From DASWYB01 sp036405195 (GTDB taxonomy: Bacteria; Patescibacteriota; UBA1384; 2-12-FULL-50-11; DASWYB01), in the NCBI GenBank assembly GCA_036405195.1, contig DASWYB010000050.1, positions 1 to 9,985 on the forward strand: a stretch of DNA of 9,985 nucleotides, given 5' to 3'. A program made the position numbers and the translations under genes. The notes under the pieces are model-generated. The model was not told where the DNA came from. It was given only the letters and a program-made list of their open reading frames with translations, and did no database searches. This document shows positions 5,465 to 9,985 of the stretch, one piece after another. Positions within the stretch are counted from its first letter, which is position 1, and each line of letters opens with the position of its first letter.

Positions 5465-6124
5465 TTATTTTCCTTGAAGAAACTCAATTATCTTGTCCAT
5501 TCGCTCGCCATAGCCATCGAGAATATCCGTCCCGTGCTTTGAGCCTCCATAAATATCGATTTTCTTTTTCGTTGTTGAAAGCTTCTCAAAAATTTCTTTC
5601 GCCATTGCTTCGGCATTCCCCGCCGCCCGCTCATCTTCTTTCGTGGCAACAATATAAACCGCCTGATTCGACGTAAGTTTGCCTGCAACATCAAGGGTCG
5701 TTACGCCATGGTAGTCAGTTCCCGGCGACAGTAAAACCGCGTAAGGAACACTTTCTTGCTCTTGAAGACGTAATGCCACATTCGCACCAATACTGGCTCC
5801 AATAACCGCATCTACCGCTTTACCTTCACGAAGCATTGAGAGTGACTCAGAAGCATCGATCATGTACTTCTTATGTCCCTCGGCGGAAAAATCATGGTAA
5901 TCGAGCGTCTCATCACCTTGTTTTGTACTGCTTCCATGGCCGCGAAAGTCGATCGCATGACACAGCCAGCCAAGCGGCTCAACCTTTTCCATAAAGCCGA
6001 GGTAACTCTCTTTCTCGGCCGGCATCATATGTAAACATAAAATCCTCTTGGTAACTTCTTTTGGCTCGTTAGCGATACCAGAGAGTAACACGCCATCGCT
6101 CGTATAAAAGTCAAACTGCTTCAT
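5465..6124 (-). CDS. Alpha/beta hydrolase
   Basis: The 219-residue soluble protein has an alpha/beta hydrolase fold pattern. It has an early strand and oxyanion region (RILCLHMMPAEK, 27-38) and DFRGHGSS at 59-66. The nucleophile elbow is G-A-S111-I-G, the acid is likely Asp164 in ATKEDERAAG (Glu163 is an alternative), and the catalytic His197 lies in GGSKHGTD. The triad order and spacing fit a carboxylesterase or dienelactone-hydrolase-like enzyme; the substrate cannot be told. It is the last gene of a three-gene unit. Its ATG overlaps the glycosyltransferase stop as ATGA, and its SD, AAGGAG, lies inside that gene's last codons, 5 nt before the start. Its translation is therefore probably coupled. 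A terminator follows. Confidence 0.87.
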   Translation of the reverse strand: MKQFDFYTSDGVLLSGIANEPKEVTKRILCLHMMPAEKESYLGFMEKVEPLGWLCHAIDFRGHGSSTKQGDETLDYHDFSAEGHKKYMIDASESLSMLREGKAVDAVIGASIGANVALRLQEQESVPYAVLLSPGTDYHGVTTLDVAGKLTSNQAVYIVATKEDERAAGNAEAMAKEIFEKLSTTKKKIDIYGGSKHGTDILDGYGERMDKIIEFLQGK

Positions 6125-7677
6125 ACAATCTCCTTTGCCGACTTAGGTGCCGGAGTTTTTTTCGTTTCAGGCGTCACAACCGTATCAACCATACGTTTCA
6201 CTGTTACCCGGAATTCCAGGTAACGGCCAAACATTAGCCGCGTTTGAGAGTCAATTGCCGGAAGCGCACCTAAGAATATATTAGTAATCGGCAAAATGAT
6301 CGGCGTCAAGATCCAGTCTCGGATCACAATCAATTTATGGTTCTTATATCGCCGTGGAGGCGGTGGCAATACCAGAGTTGAAATAACGAGCGTAATAATC
6401 ATTCCGATACCTGCAGCAAGCAGGATCTTAGAGTAAAAGAAGGGAAAGTTATAGGCAAACACGGTATTTTGATATTCAGCATTAATTAGCAGTGGAGGCC
6501 AACCGCCAAGGGCTAATACCAGGGAGGTGGTTGCCCACGAGTAGTGCCCCTCTAAGAGAATAAAGAACTGTTTCCATTTCTCCCAGAATGACATGTTGGA
6601 GTCTTTGAGGTTATTGGTAAAGACATACGCCACATCCGATACACCCCACGCCCACCGGCGCTTTTGTAAATACTGCTCTTTAATTGTGTCCTTGAGCGTT
6701 GCGCCGAGCACAGCGTCTTGATAGATCGGCACAAAAATAGGAACAACGGTATGGTTACCATTGAAGGCATAGAGTGACCGCCAGTATTGATGTCCGTCTT
6801 CAACAATCGACGTACTCGACCAATAGTCTGCCTCAATCAACCCTTCAAGGCTCTGGCTATGGGCCGAAAAGTTACGTAGTCGGTCAGCACGAGTCGCTTG
6901 AACCATAACCCAAAACGAACTTCCAAGCGCGATCATCCGCACAAAGAGCGGCACGTCCCAAATATTGTTGAAGTACATGGGCAAAGGTTGATAGCTCGTA
7001 TGAGCAGGGTCGGGTGATTCTAAGAACGCCTTGGTAACACAAGCAAAGTAGTGACGGTCAACCCGGTTATCGGCATCGAGCGTCGTCACTAAAATATCTT
7101 TGGCTTTATACCCCGAGCTAAGAAGCTGAGGAATAACTTCCTTAGCCGCCCAGTTCATGTTTGGCCCTTTTCCTTTTACTTCACCCGGGATATCCGCTGG
7201 GTGAACAGTCACGAAAAAGTGAGGGAAATAATGAGCATACTTCTTTTTTATTTTTTTTGCGACTTCTTGAGCTTCTTCTCCAGCACGCCCTTCAGTACAG
7301 AGAATCGGGATAACCTTTTTGAGTGGATAATCACTGGCAATTAAAGCGTCAAAGGTAGCAGCAACAATTTCGAAGCTCTCTTTATACATCGGCACAAATG
7401 CAACATGGGTTACCCGCTCCCATTCTTTAGGGTGGCTCGAAACCATCTCGTGATACCAGTTCTTTTTCATCGCATCGCGATATCCGTAGTATCCGAGAAT
7501 AAGATGGCGCGACATAACCACGGTTTTAAAGAACCAAAGCAGTGCGTAAATCATGATGGCCAGAGACACAACTCGAGGGTAAGTAAAGGCAAGGGCGACG
7601 GGCAAAATAAAGGTAAGCCACATTAACGTGCCAGGGAGAATCTCAAAGAAGCGATAGAGCCGAGTTTTAGGTTGCAT
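6121..7677 (-). CDS. Membrane glycosyltransferase, family 2 (processive type)
   Basis: The 518-residue protein has two N-terminal membrane helices (about 12-31 and 36-55), a cytoplasmic GT-A domain and three C-terminal helices (about 380-400, 410-437 and 455-475). GT2 signatures are all present: AFVPMYKE (93-100), the DxD-type T-L-D201-A-D203 metal and nucleotide-sugar site, VEDGHQYW with the catalytic-base region E293-D294, and Q338-K-R-R-W342, the Q/RxxRW motif of cellulose- and hyaluronan-synthase-like enzymes. I infer transfer of sugars from a nucleotide donor to an envelope glycan or lipid acceptor, perhaps coupled to export. The sugar is unknown. The C-terminal tail is Lys/Pro/Thr-rich. 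AAGGAG sits 6 nt before the ATG, within the end of the upstream small gene, whose stop is only 1 nt away. Confidence 0.92.
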   Translation of the reverse strand: MQPKTRLYRFFEILPGTLMWLTFILPVALAFTYPRVVSLAIMIYALLWFFKTVVMSRHLILGYYGYRDAMKKNWYHEMVSSHPKEWERVTHVAFVPMYKESFEIVAATFDALIASDYPLKKVIPILCTEGRAGEEAQEVAKKIKKKYAHYFPHFFVTVHPADIPGEVKGKGPNMNWAAKEVIPQLLSSGYKAKDILVTTLDADNRVDRHYFACVTKAFLESPDPAHTSYQPLPMYFNNIWDVPLFVRMIALGSSFWVMVQATRADRLRNFSAHSQSLEGLIEADYWSSTSIVEDGHQYWRSLYAFNGNHTVVPIFVPIYQDAVLGATLKDTIKEQYLQKRRWAWGVSDVAYVFTNNLKDSNMSFWEKWKQFFILLEGHYSWATTSLVLALGGWPPLLINAEYQNTVFAYNFPFFYSKILLAAGIGMIITLVISTLVLPPPPRRYKNHKLIVIRDWILTPIILPITNIFLGALPAIDSQTRLMFGRYLEFRVTVKRMVDTVVTPETKKTPAPKSAKEIV

Positions 7678-7678
7678 A

Positions 7679-7975
7679 TTACGCTCCTTGAATTATGATT
7701 AAGTACCGGAAGAAAAAGAACAGAGTCCCATTCATAAGCACCGATGCGGTGAGAAACATGTACGACAGTAACGGTTCTCGTCGTAATGCTAAAACTGCAA
7801 AAACAGTATTAAGAATAAAGAAGAGAAGGCCAAGGTGAAAGGGCTCGGACGTTCTCTCAAAAGAAGGGTGACGTTCGGCAATTGCCATCAAAAAGGTAAC
7901 CGTACTCAATAATAAGAGGGCCACAAAAATACGATCCTTAAAAACCCAACGCCACAAAAAAGTGTTCGATACCAT
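7679..7975 (-). CDS. Small three-helix membrane protein, first gene of the operon
   Basis: This 98-residue protein has hydrophobic segments at about 16-33, 46-64 and 69-95, with basic residues at 9-15 and 65-66. I do not recognise a family. It is directly upstream of the glycosyltransferase (1-nt gap) and carries that gene's SD in its last codons, so the two proteins are made together. I infer an accessory membrane partner for the glycosyltransferase, on context only. Its own RBS is weak (an AAAAGAA-like run before the ATG). The promoter is at 8007-8035, with an alternative -10 (TATAAA) only 8 nt before the ATG. Confidence 0.75.
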   Translation of the reverse strand: MVSNTFLWRWVFKDRIFVALLLLSTVTFLMAIAERHPSFERTSEPFHLGLLFFILNTVFAVLALRREPLLSYMFLTASVLMNGTLFFFFRYLIIIQGA

Positions 7976-8006
7976 ATGTTCTTTTTATACTAACACGCCC
8001 ATCAGA

Positions 8007-8035
8007 AGTATTTCAATTGAAGAGAGCTTGTCAAT
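8007..8035 (-). promoter_or_regulatory. Promoter of the glycosyltransferase operon
   Basis: A perfect TTGACA (8030-8035) and AATACT (8007-8012) are 17 bp apart on the minus strand, with a start near 8000 and a leader of about 25 nt. The -35 box overlaps that of the divergent tRNA-Gly promoter (8028-8033). Confidence 0.55.
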
Positions 8036-8056
8036 TTGCTAAAATAAACCTATAAA
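8028..8056 (+). promoter_or_regulatory. Promoter of tRNA-Gly
   Basis: TTGTCA (8028-8033) and TATAAA (8051-8056) are 17 bp apart. The predicted start, about 8063, is 5 nt before the mature tRNA 5' end. Confidence 0.7.
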
Positions 8057-8067
8057 TCATCCTTCGT

Positions 8068-8141
8068 GCGGGTATGGTTCAATGGTAGAATGCGACCTTC
8101 CCAAGGTTGAGACACGGGTTCGATTCCCGTTACCCGCTCCA
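8068..8141 (+). tRNA. tRNA-Gly(CCC)
   Basis: A complete cloverleaf is visible. The acceptor GCGGGTA pairs with TACCCGC, the anticodon stem CGACC pairs with GGTTG, and the loop TTCCCAA gives anticodon CCC. The T arm is ACGGG-TTCGATT-CCCGT, and the CCA end is encoded (8139-8141). Its promoter is upstream and a terminator downstream. The last 19 bases recur at 8280-8298. Confidence 0.95.
8123..8141 (+). repeat. 19-bp direct repeat, copy 1 (tRNA-Gly 3' end; attachment-site-like)
   Basis: ATTCCCGTTACCCGCTCCA forms the T-stem 3' arm, acceptor 3' strand and CCA of tRNA-Gly. It is repeated without mismatch at 8280-8298. A duplicated tRNA 3' end is the classic footprint of tyrosine-recombinase integration. 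Confidence 0.8.
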
Positions 8142-8149
8142 AGCGAGAG

Positions 8150-8170
8150 ACACCCTAAACGGGTGTTTTT
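8150..8170 (+). terminator. Terminator after tRNA-Gly
   Basis: ACACCC (8150-8155) and GGGTGT (8161-8166) form a 6-bp stem around TAAAC. T residues follow (8167-8170, then CGTTT). Confidence 0.75.
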
Positions 8171-8279
8171 CGTTTGGAGAAGATAGGAAGATCGGACCCG
8201 ACGAGTTCGATGACACACCCAAAGCGAAGCAGAGGAAAGTCATGCTGAGCCGTCACTATGAATTTCTGACGGTGAGGAT

Positions 8280-8298
8280 ATTCCCGTTACCCGCTCCA
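8280..8298 (+). repeat. 19-bp direct repeat, copy 2 (tRNA 3'-end remnant)
   Basis: This is an exact copy of the tRNA-Gly 3' end, without the rest of a tRNA: the 55 bases before it do not resemble the tRNA body. It is followed by its own terminator at 8307. The 138-bp spacer between copies holds a terminator and a CCGTCA/TGACGG hairpin (8250-8255/8267-8272), and no integrase or other gene. Confidence 0.8.
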
Positions 8299-8306
8299 TA
8301 CAAGAA

Positions 8307-8327
8307 GTGACCTCACGGTCGCTTTTT
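8307..8327 (+). terminator. Second terminator, after the tRNA 3'-end copy
   Basis: GTGACC (8307-8312) and GGTCGC (8317-8322) form a 6-bp stem (one G-U pair) around TCAC, followed by five T. It may be the original terminator of the tRNA gene before the duplication event. Confidence 0.65.
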
Positions 8328-8346
8328 GTTATATGTAAGGTAGTAT

Positions 8347-8352
8347 TATAGT
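8347..8352 (+). promoter_or_regulatory. Possible -10 box for the mini zinc-ribbon gene
   Basis: TATAGT (8347-8352; TATTAT overlaps it at 8344-8349) lies about 20 nt before the ATG at 8373. That leaves a leader just long enough for the AAGGAG. There is no convincing -35 at the usual distance. Confidence 0.35.
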
Positions 8353-8372
8353 AAATCCACAAGGAGCACTTT

Positions 8373-8477
8373 ATGAAAAAACCAATCGTTCCAGCCTGCC
8401 CAACGTGTAATATTCCCCTCCCCGCAACTAAAATATGTACAACCTGCCAGGCTGGCAGCAATCACGAAGGAGAATGA
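8373..8477 (+). CDS. 34-residue CxxC/CxxC mini zinc-ribbon protein
   Basis: This short gene encodes a 34-residue peptide starting MKKPIVPACPTCNIPL and ending NHEGE. C9-P-T-C12 and C22-T-T-C25 form two CxxC knuckles 9 residues apart, the minimal geometry for one zinc-ribbon site. A strong AAGGAG lies 6 nt before the ATG, which together with the Cys pattern is the main evidence that it is real. It converges on the HD hydrolase gene with 4 bp between the stops. Its function is unknown. It could bind nucleic acid, a protein partner or only zinc. An alternative is a chance frame, which I think unlikely. Confidence 0.7.
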   Translation: MKKPIVPACPTCNIPLPATKICTTCQAGSNHEGE

Positions 8478-8481
8478 GGAG

Positions 8482-9030
8482 CTACCAAGCCGATATCGCC
8501 GATTCTAATTTTTCCTGCAATAGCGGGCTAAATTGTGACAAGTCAAAAAAGTAAGTTTCGGTCTCGTTAATATATTGCTGACGTTTCTCGGGTGAGAAGG
8601 GTTGCATTGTCGCCAAATTATCGAGTCGGTCGTAAATTTTAATCAATTTAAGTTGCTCAGAAGCATGTTGGAGCTCAATAAAATAGTCAGAGCTTCGGCG
8701 CGGTTTGCTTAATTGCTGTACACCATCAGCAACAAGAGACGAAAAAGCCTCAGCCAGTTCATCCCGTGTAATTTCGCAATCTTCTATCACGTCATGCAAA
8801 AGGGCGATTGCCAGCAAGTTAGAATTATCGTAACCGTCTTTTGCGAGCCGCACCGCAACCCGCAACGGGTGCAATACATACGGGGTCCCATCTTTACGCC
8901 GCTGTAAAGCATGAGCATTCATGGCAAAATCAACGGCCCCAGCCACAAGCTCTTGATCTGCCGGATCAACAAGTTCAAGCAGCTGTTCACGTAACACTTC
9001 TGGAGAGTGGACTGCAATCAAATCGTTCAT
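8482..9030 (-). CDS. Single-domain HD hydrolase, small (p)ppGpp-hydrolase-like
   Basis: The 182-residue protein is a stand-alone HD domain of the RelA/SpoT hydrolase type. Likely metal ligands are His40 (MNAH), the H79-D80 pair in ALLHDVIED, and Asp134 in K-x-x-D-R-x-x-N (131-138). RRKDGTPYVLHPLRV (44-58) matches the R-x-x-x-G-x-P-x-x-x-HP element seen in SpoT and MESH1, and E83-D84 follow the HD pair. No synthetase, TGS or ACT domain is present. The length is close to that of MESH1-type small alarmone hydrolases, which remove the 3' pyrophosphate of (p)ppGpp; MESH1 is also reported to act on NADPH. No synthetase is seen in this window. The start overlaps the stop of the 35-residue gene as ATGA and has no good SD, so it probably depends on coupled translation. 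Confidence 0.85.
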   Translation of the reverse strand: MNDLIAVHSPEVLREQLLELVDPADQELVAGAVDFAMNAHALQRRKDGTPYVLHPLRVAVRLAKDGYDNSNLLAIALLHDVIEDCEITRDELAEAFSSLVADGVQQLSKPRRSSDYFIELQHASEQLKLIKIYDRLDNLATMQPFSPEKRQQYINETETYFFDLSQFSPLLQEKLESAISAW

Positions 9031-9134
9031 GCTCTCGGAAAACCTAAAAAGAGATAAATCAAATAAGCGAGGATAGAAAGGGCGCCCGCAATTATAAATA
9101 CCAAATATCCAGAACTATATGGGTTCTTAGGCAT
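9027..9134 (-). CDS. 35-residue single-span membrane peptide, coupled to the HD hydrolase
   Basis: A 36-codon frame encodes MPKNPYSSGYLVFIIAGALS followed by a hydrophobic run to LGFPRA. Residues 11-32 are one clear membrane helix with a short polar N-terminus. AAAGGA lies about 6 nt before the ATG (9132-9134). The TGA stop overlaps the HD hydrolase start as ATGA, and the hydrolase has no good SD of its own, which supports real translation here. Possible roles are a leader that couples translation or a small membrane partner that tethers the hydrolase. Neither can be decided from the sequence. The -10 for this strand, TATTAT, lies at 9158-9163. Confidence 0.68.
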   Translation of the reverse strand: MPKNPYSSGYLVFIIAGALSILAYLIYLFLGFPRA

Positions 9135-9163
9135 TCACTTTTCCTTTCCTTTTTTGTATAATA
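9134..9163 (+). promoter_or_regulatory. Promoter of tRNA-Thr, overlapping a divergent -10
   Basis: TTCACT (9134-9139) and a perfect TATAAT (9157-9162) are 17 bp apart on the plus strand, with a start near 9169, 14 nt before the tRNA. On the minus strand TATTAT (9158-9163) is the likely -10 for the 35-residue gene, so the two promoters occupy the same bases. A second plus-strand candidate, TATAAA (9170-9175), lacks a -35. Confidence 0.55.
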
Positions 9164-9182
9164 ACAGGGTATAAATTAATGT

Positions 9183-9257
9183 GCCACCTTAGCTCAGCGG
9201 TAGAGCATCTCTTTCGTAAAGAGGGGGTCCGGGGTTCGATTCCCCGAGGTGGCTCCA
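9183..9257 (+). tRNA. tRNA-Thr(CGT)
   Basis: The cloverleaf is complete: acceptor GCCACCT with AGGTGGC, D arm GCTC-AGCGGTAGA-GC, anticodon stem TCTCT/AGAGG with loop TTCGTAA giving anticodon CGT, T loop GTTCGATTC, and an encoded CCA (9255-9257). Confidence 0.95.
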
Positions 9258-9258
9258 G

Positions 9259-9289
9259 GCAGCTCAAAGCCCCGAAGGCGGCGAGCTGC
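9259..9289 (+). other. Stem-loop immediately after tRNA-Thr
   Basis: GCAGCTC (9259-9265) pairs with GAGCTGC (9283-9289), with a smaller GCC/GGC helix inside (9269-9271 with 9277-9279 or 9280-9282). There is no T tract after it, so it may be a processing element or barrier rather than an intrinsic terminator. It begins two bases after the CCA. Confidence 0.6.
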
Positions 9290-9298
9290 ACTATATTC

Positions 9299-9327
9299 TT
9301 GATGAGGTAGCGCAGAAAAGGTATAAT
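9299..9327 (+). promoter_or_regulatory. Promoter of tRNA-Asp
   Basis: TTGATG (9299-9304) and TATAAT (9322-9327) are 17 bp apart, with a start near 9334. The resulting 38-nt pre-tRNA leader contains a 6-bp hairpin, ACGAAG (9340-9345) with CTTCGT (9352-9357). Confidence 0.8.
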
Positions 9328-9371
9328 AGCAGAAGTTTAACGAAGTAAAACCTTCGTAAGACAATCATCGT

Positions 9372-9448
9372 GGACCCGTGGTGTAGCGGCCTAACATGCC
9401 TCCCTGTCACGGAGGAGACCGCCGGTTCGAATCCGGTCGGGTCCGCCA
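9372..9448 (+). tRNA. tRNA-Asp(GTC)
   Basis: Acceptor GGACCCG pairs with CGGGTCC. The anticodon stem CCTCC/GGAGG encloses CTGTCAC, giving anticodon GTC. The T loop is GTTCGAATC, the discriminator is G, and CCA is encoded at 9446-9448. Confidence 0.96.
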
Positions 9449-9456
9449 TGAAGAAG

Positions 9457-9480
9457 CCGAGGTGCAAACCTCGGTTTTTT
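9457..9480 (+). terminator. Terminator of tRNA-Asp
   Basis: CCGAGGT (9457-9463) and ACCTCGG (9468-9474) form a 7-bp stem capped by a GCAA tetraloop, followed by six T. Confidence 0.93.
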
Positions 9481-9532
9481 CATACTTAAAAACACTAAAG
9501 CCAACTTTACTAGATATTTTGCAGACACTCCC

Positions 9533-9538
9533 TACAAT
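9533..9538 (+). promoter_or_regulatory. -10 box placed for a leaderless Nudix mRNA
   Basis: TACAAT ends 6 nt before the ATG at 9545, so the predicted transcription start falls on the start codon. No SD precedes it and no good -35 is visible. Confidence 0.45.
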
Positions 9539-9544
9539 GAAGCT

Positions 9545-9985
9545 ATGAAAAAAGATATCCAACTCCATCCGGCACAATTAGCCATCCTTCGCGAACTTCT
9601 GTACAAACCAGAAGCTCGATTCTCAGAACTAAACGTCACCAACCTTACAAGCGATCACTTTAATTTTCATATTCAACAATTAATACACGCTGCTCTCGTA
9701 GAAAAAAGTGAAGGTGCAAAATATAAACTCACCTCTTCGGGAAAAGAGTTTGCGAATCGTTTCGATACGGATACGCCAAACAATATTACGATAGAAAAAC
9801 AGGCAAAAATTGGAGTCGCGGTTTGTTGTGTAGATACCCAAGACGGGGAAATAAAATATCTTCTTCAACAACGCTTAAAACAACCTTACTACGGCTACTG
9901 GGGCTGTATGACGGGAAAAATTAAATGGGGTGAATCTGTTTACGAAACAGCCAAACGAGAACTCGAAGAGGAAATGGGAGTGCAA
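9545..9985 (+). CDS. Winged-helix/Nudix hydrolase fusion, 3' truncated by window
   Basis: The 147 residues seen form two domains. Residues 1-75 look like a winged-helix DNA-binding domain (LAILRELLYKPEARFSELN, then DHFNFHIQQLIHAALVEK and a wing-like YKLTSSGKEF). Residues 86 onward are a Nudix hydrolase with a perfect Nudix box, GX5EX7REUXEEXGU: Gly124, Glu130, Arg138-Glu139, Glu142-Glu143, Gly145 and Val146. The metal-binding glutamates are intact, so it should hydrolyse a nucleoside-diphosphate-linked substrate. I have seen this fused form mainly in Patescibacteria. It might be a transcription regulator that senses a nucleotide, or a Nudix enzyme whose N-terminal domain pairs subunits. An ATG at 9537 is closed by a stop after three codons, so 9545 is the start. 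The C-terminus lies beyond the window. Confidence 0.87.
   Translation, partial: MKKDIQLHPAQLAILRELLYKPEARFSELNVTNLTSDHFNFHIQQLIHAALVEKSEGAKYKLTSSGKEFANRFDTDTPNNITIEKQAKIGVAVCCVDTQDGEIKYLLQQRLKQPYYGYWGCMTGKIKWGESVYETAKRELEEEMGVQ

Noticed and set aside
8107..8310. A 67-codon frame starting in tRNA-Gly
   Set aside because: It begins inside the tRNA, runs through a terminator and has no SD.

Overview
The window looks like a piece of a small-genome bacterial chromosome, most probably from the Candidate Phyla Radiation (Patescibacteria). The reasons are a winged-helix/Nudix fusion of a type I associate with that group, a matrixin-like and a LytM-type peptidase next to other envelope genes, very compact spacing, several tiny genes, and start sites that look leaderless beside others with strong Shine-Dalgarno (SD) sequences. 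TGA is used as a stop (for example at 6121-6123 and 8475-8477), which argues against the Gracilibacteria/Absconditabacteria code. The phylum assignment is an inference from gene families, not from a marker gene.

Layout. 1-119 holds the start of a secreted protein on the minus strand, cut off by the window edge. 240-1139 (+) is an M23 (LytM-like) peptidase ending in a strong terminator. 1232-2068 (+) is a membrane-anchored metzincin/matrixin-like protease with a long helical insert. 2191-2958 (+) is a secreted protein with a Tyr-Pro-Thr-Ala repeat. 2960-3541 (-) is a DUF457/YdjM-like membrane protein that converges on it with one base between the stop codons. 3593-4726 (+) is a compact cluster: a T4 endonuclease V-like pyrimidine-dimer glycosylase, a PspC-domain membrane protein and a second small membrane protein sharing the PspC protein's C-terminal module.

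4727-5464 has no protein gene. It contains what I read as a promoter, about 510 nt of densely hairpinned RNA and a terminator, all on the minus strand: a candidate large structured non-coding RNA that I cannot assign to a known class. It carries a 10-base perfect SD sequence inside a hairpin. This is the best candidate for something undescribed.

5465-7975 (-) is a three-gene operon (small three-helix membrane protein, membrane glycosyltransferase of family 2, alpha/beta hydrolase) with SD sequences embedded in the upstream gene and an ATGA overlap. Its promoter shares its -35 region with the divergent tRNA-Gly(CCC) promoter. The 3' end of that tRNA is repeated exactly 157 bp downstream, like the footprint of a site-specific integration. 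Then come a 34-residue CxxC/CxxC mini zinc-ribbon protein (+), a single-domain HD hydrolase resembling the small (p)ppGpp hydrolases (-) translationally coupled to a 35-residue membrane peptide, tRNA-Thr(CGT), tRNA-Asp(GTC), and the start of a winged-helix/Nudix protein (+) that runs off the window.

The genes do not form one pathway. The common themes are envelope and surface functions (two peptidases, two signal-peptide proteins, PspC-type proteins, a glycosyltransferase), DNA and nucleotide care (dimer glycosylase, Nudix, HD hydrolase), and RNA genes.
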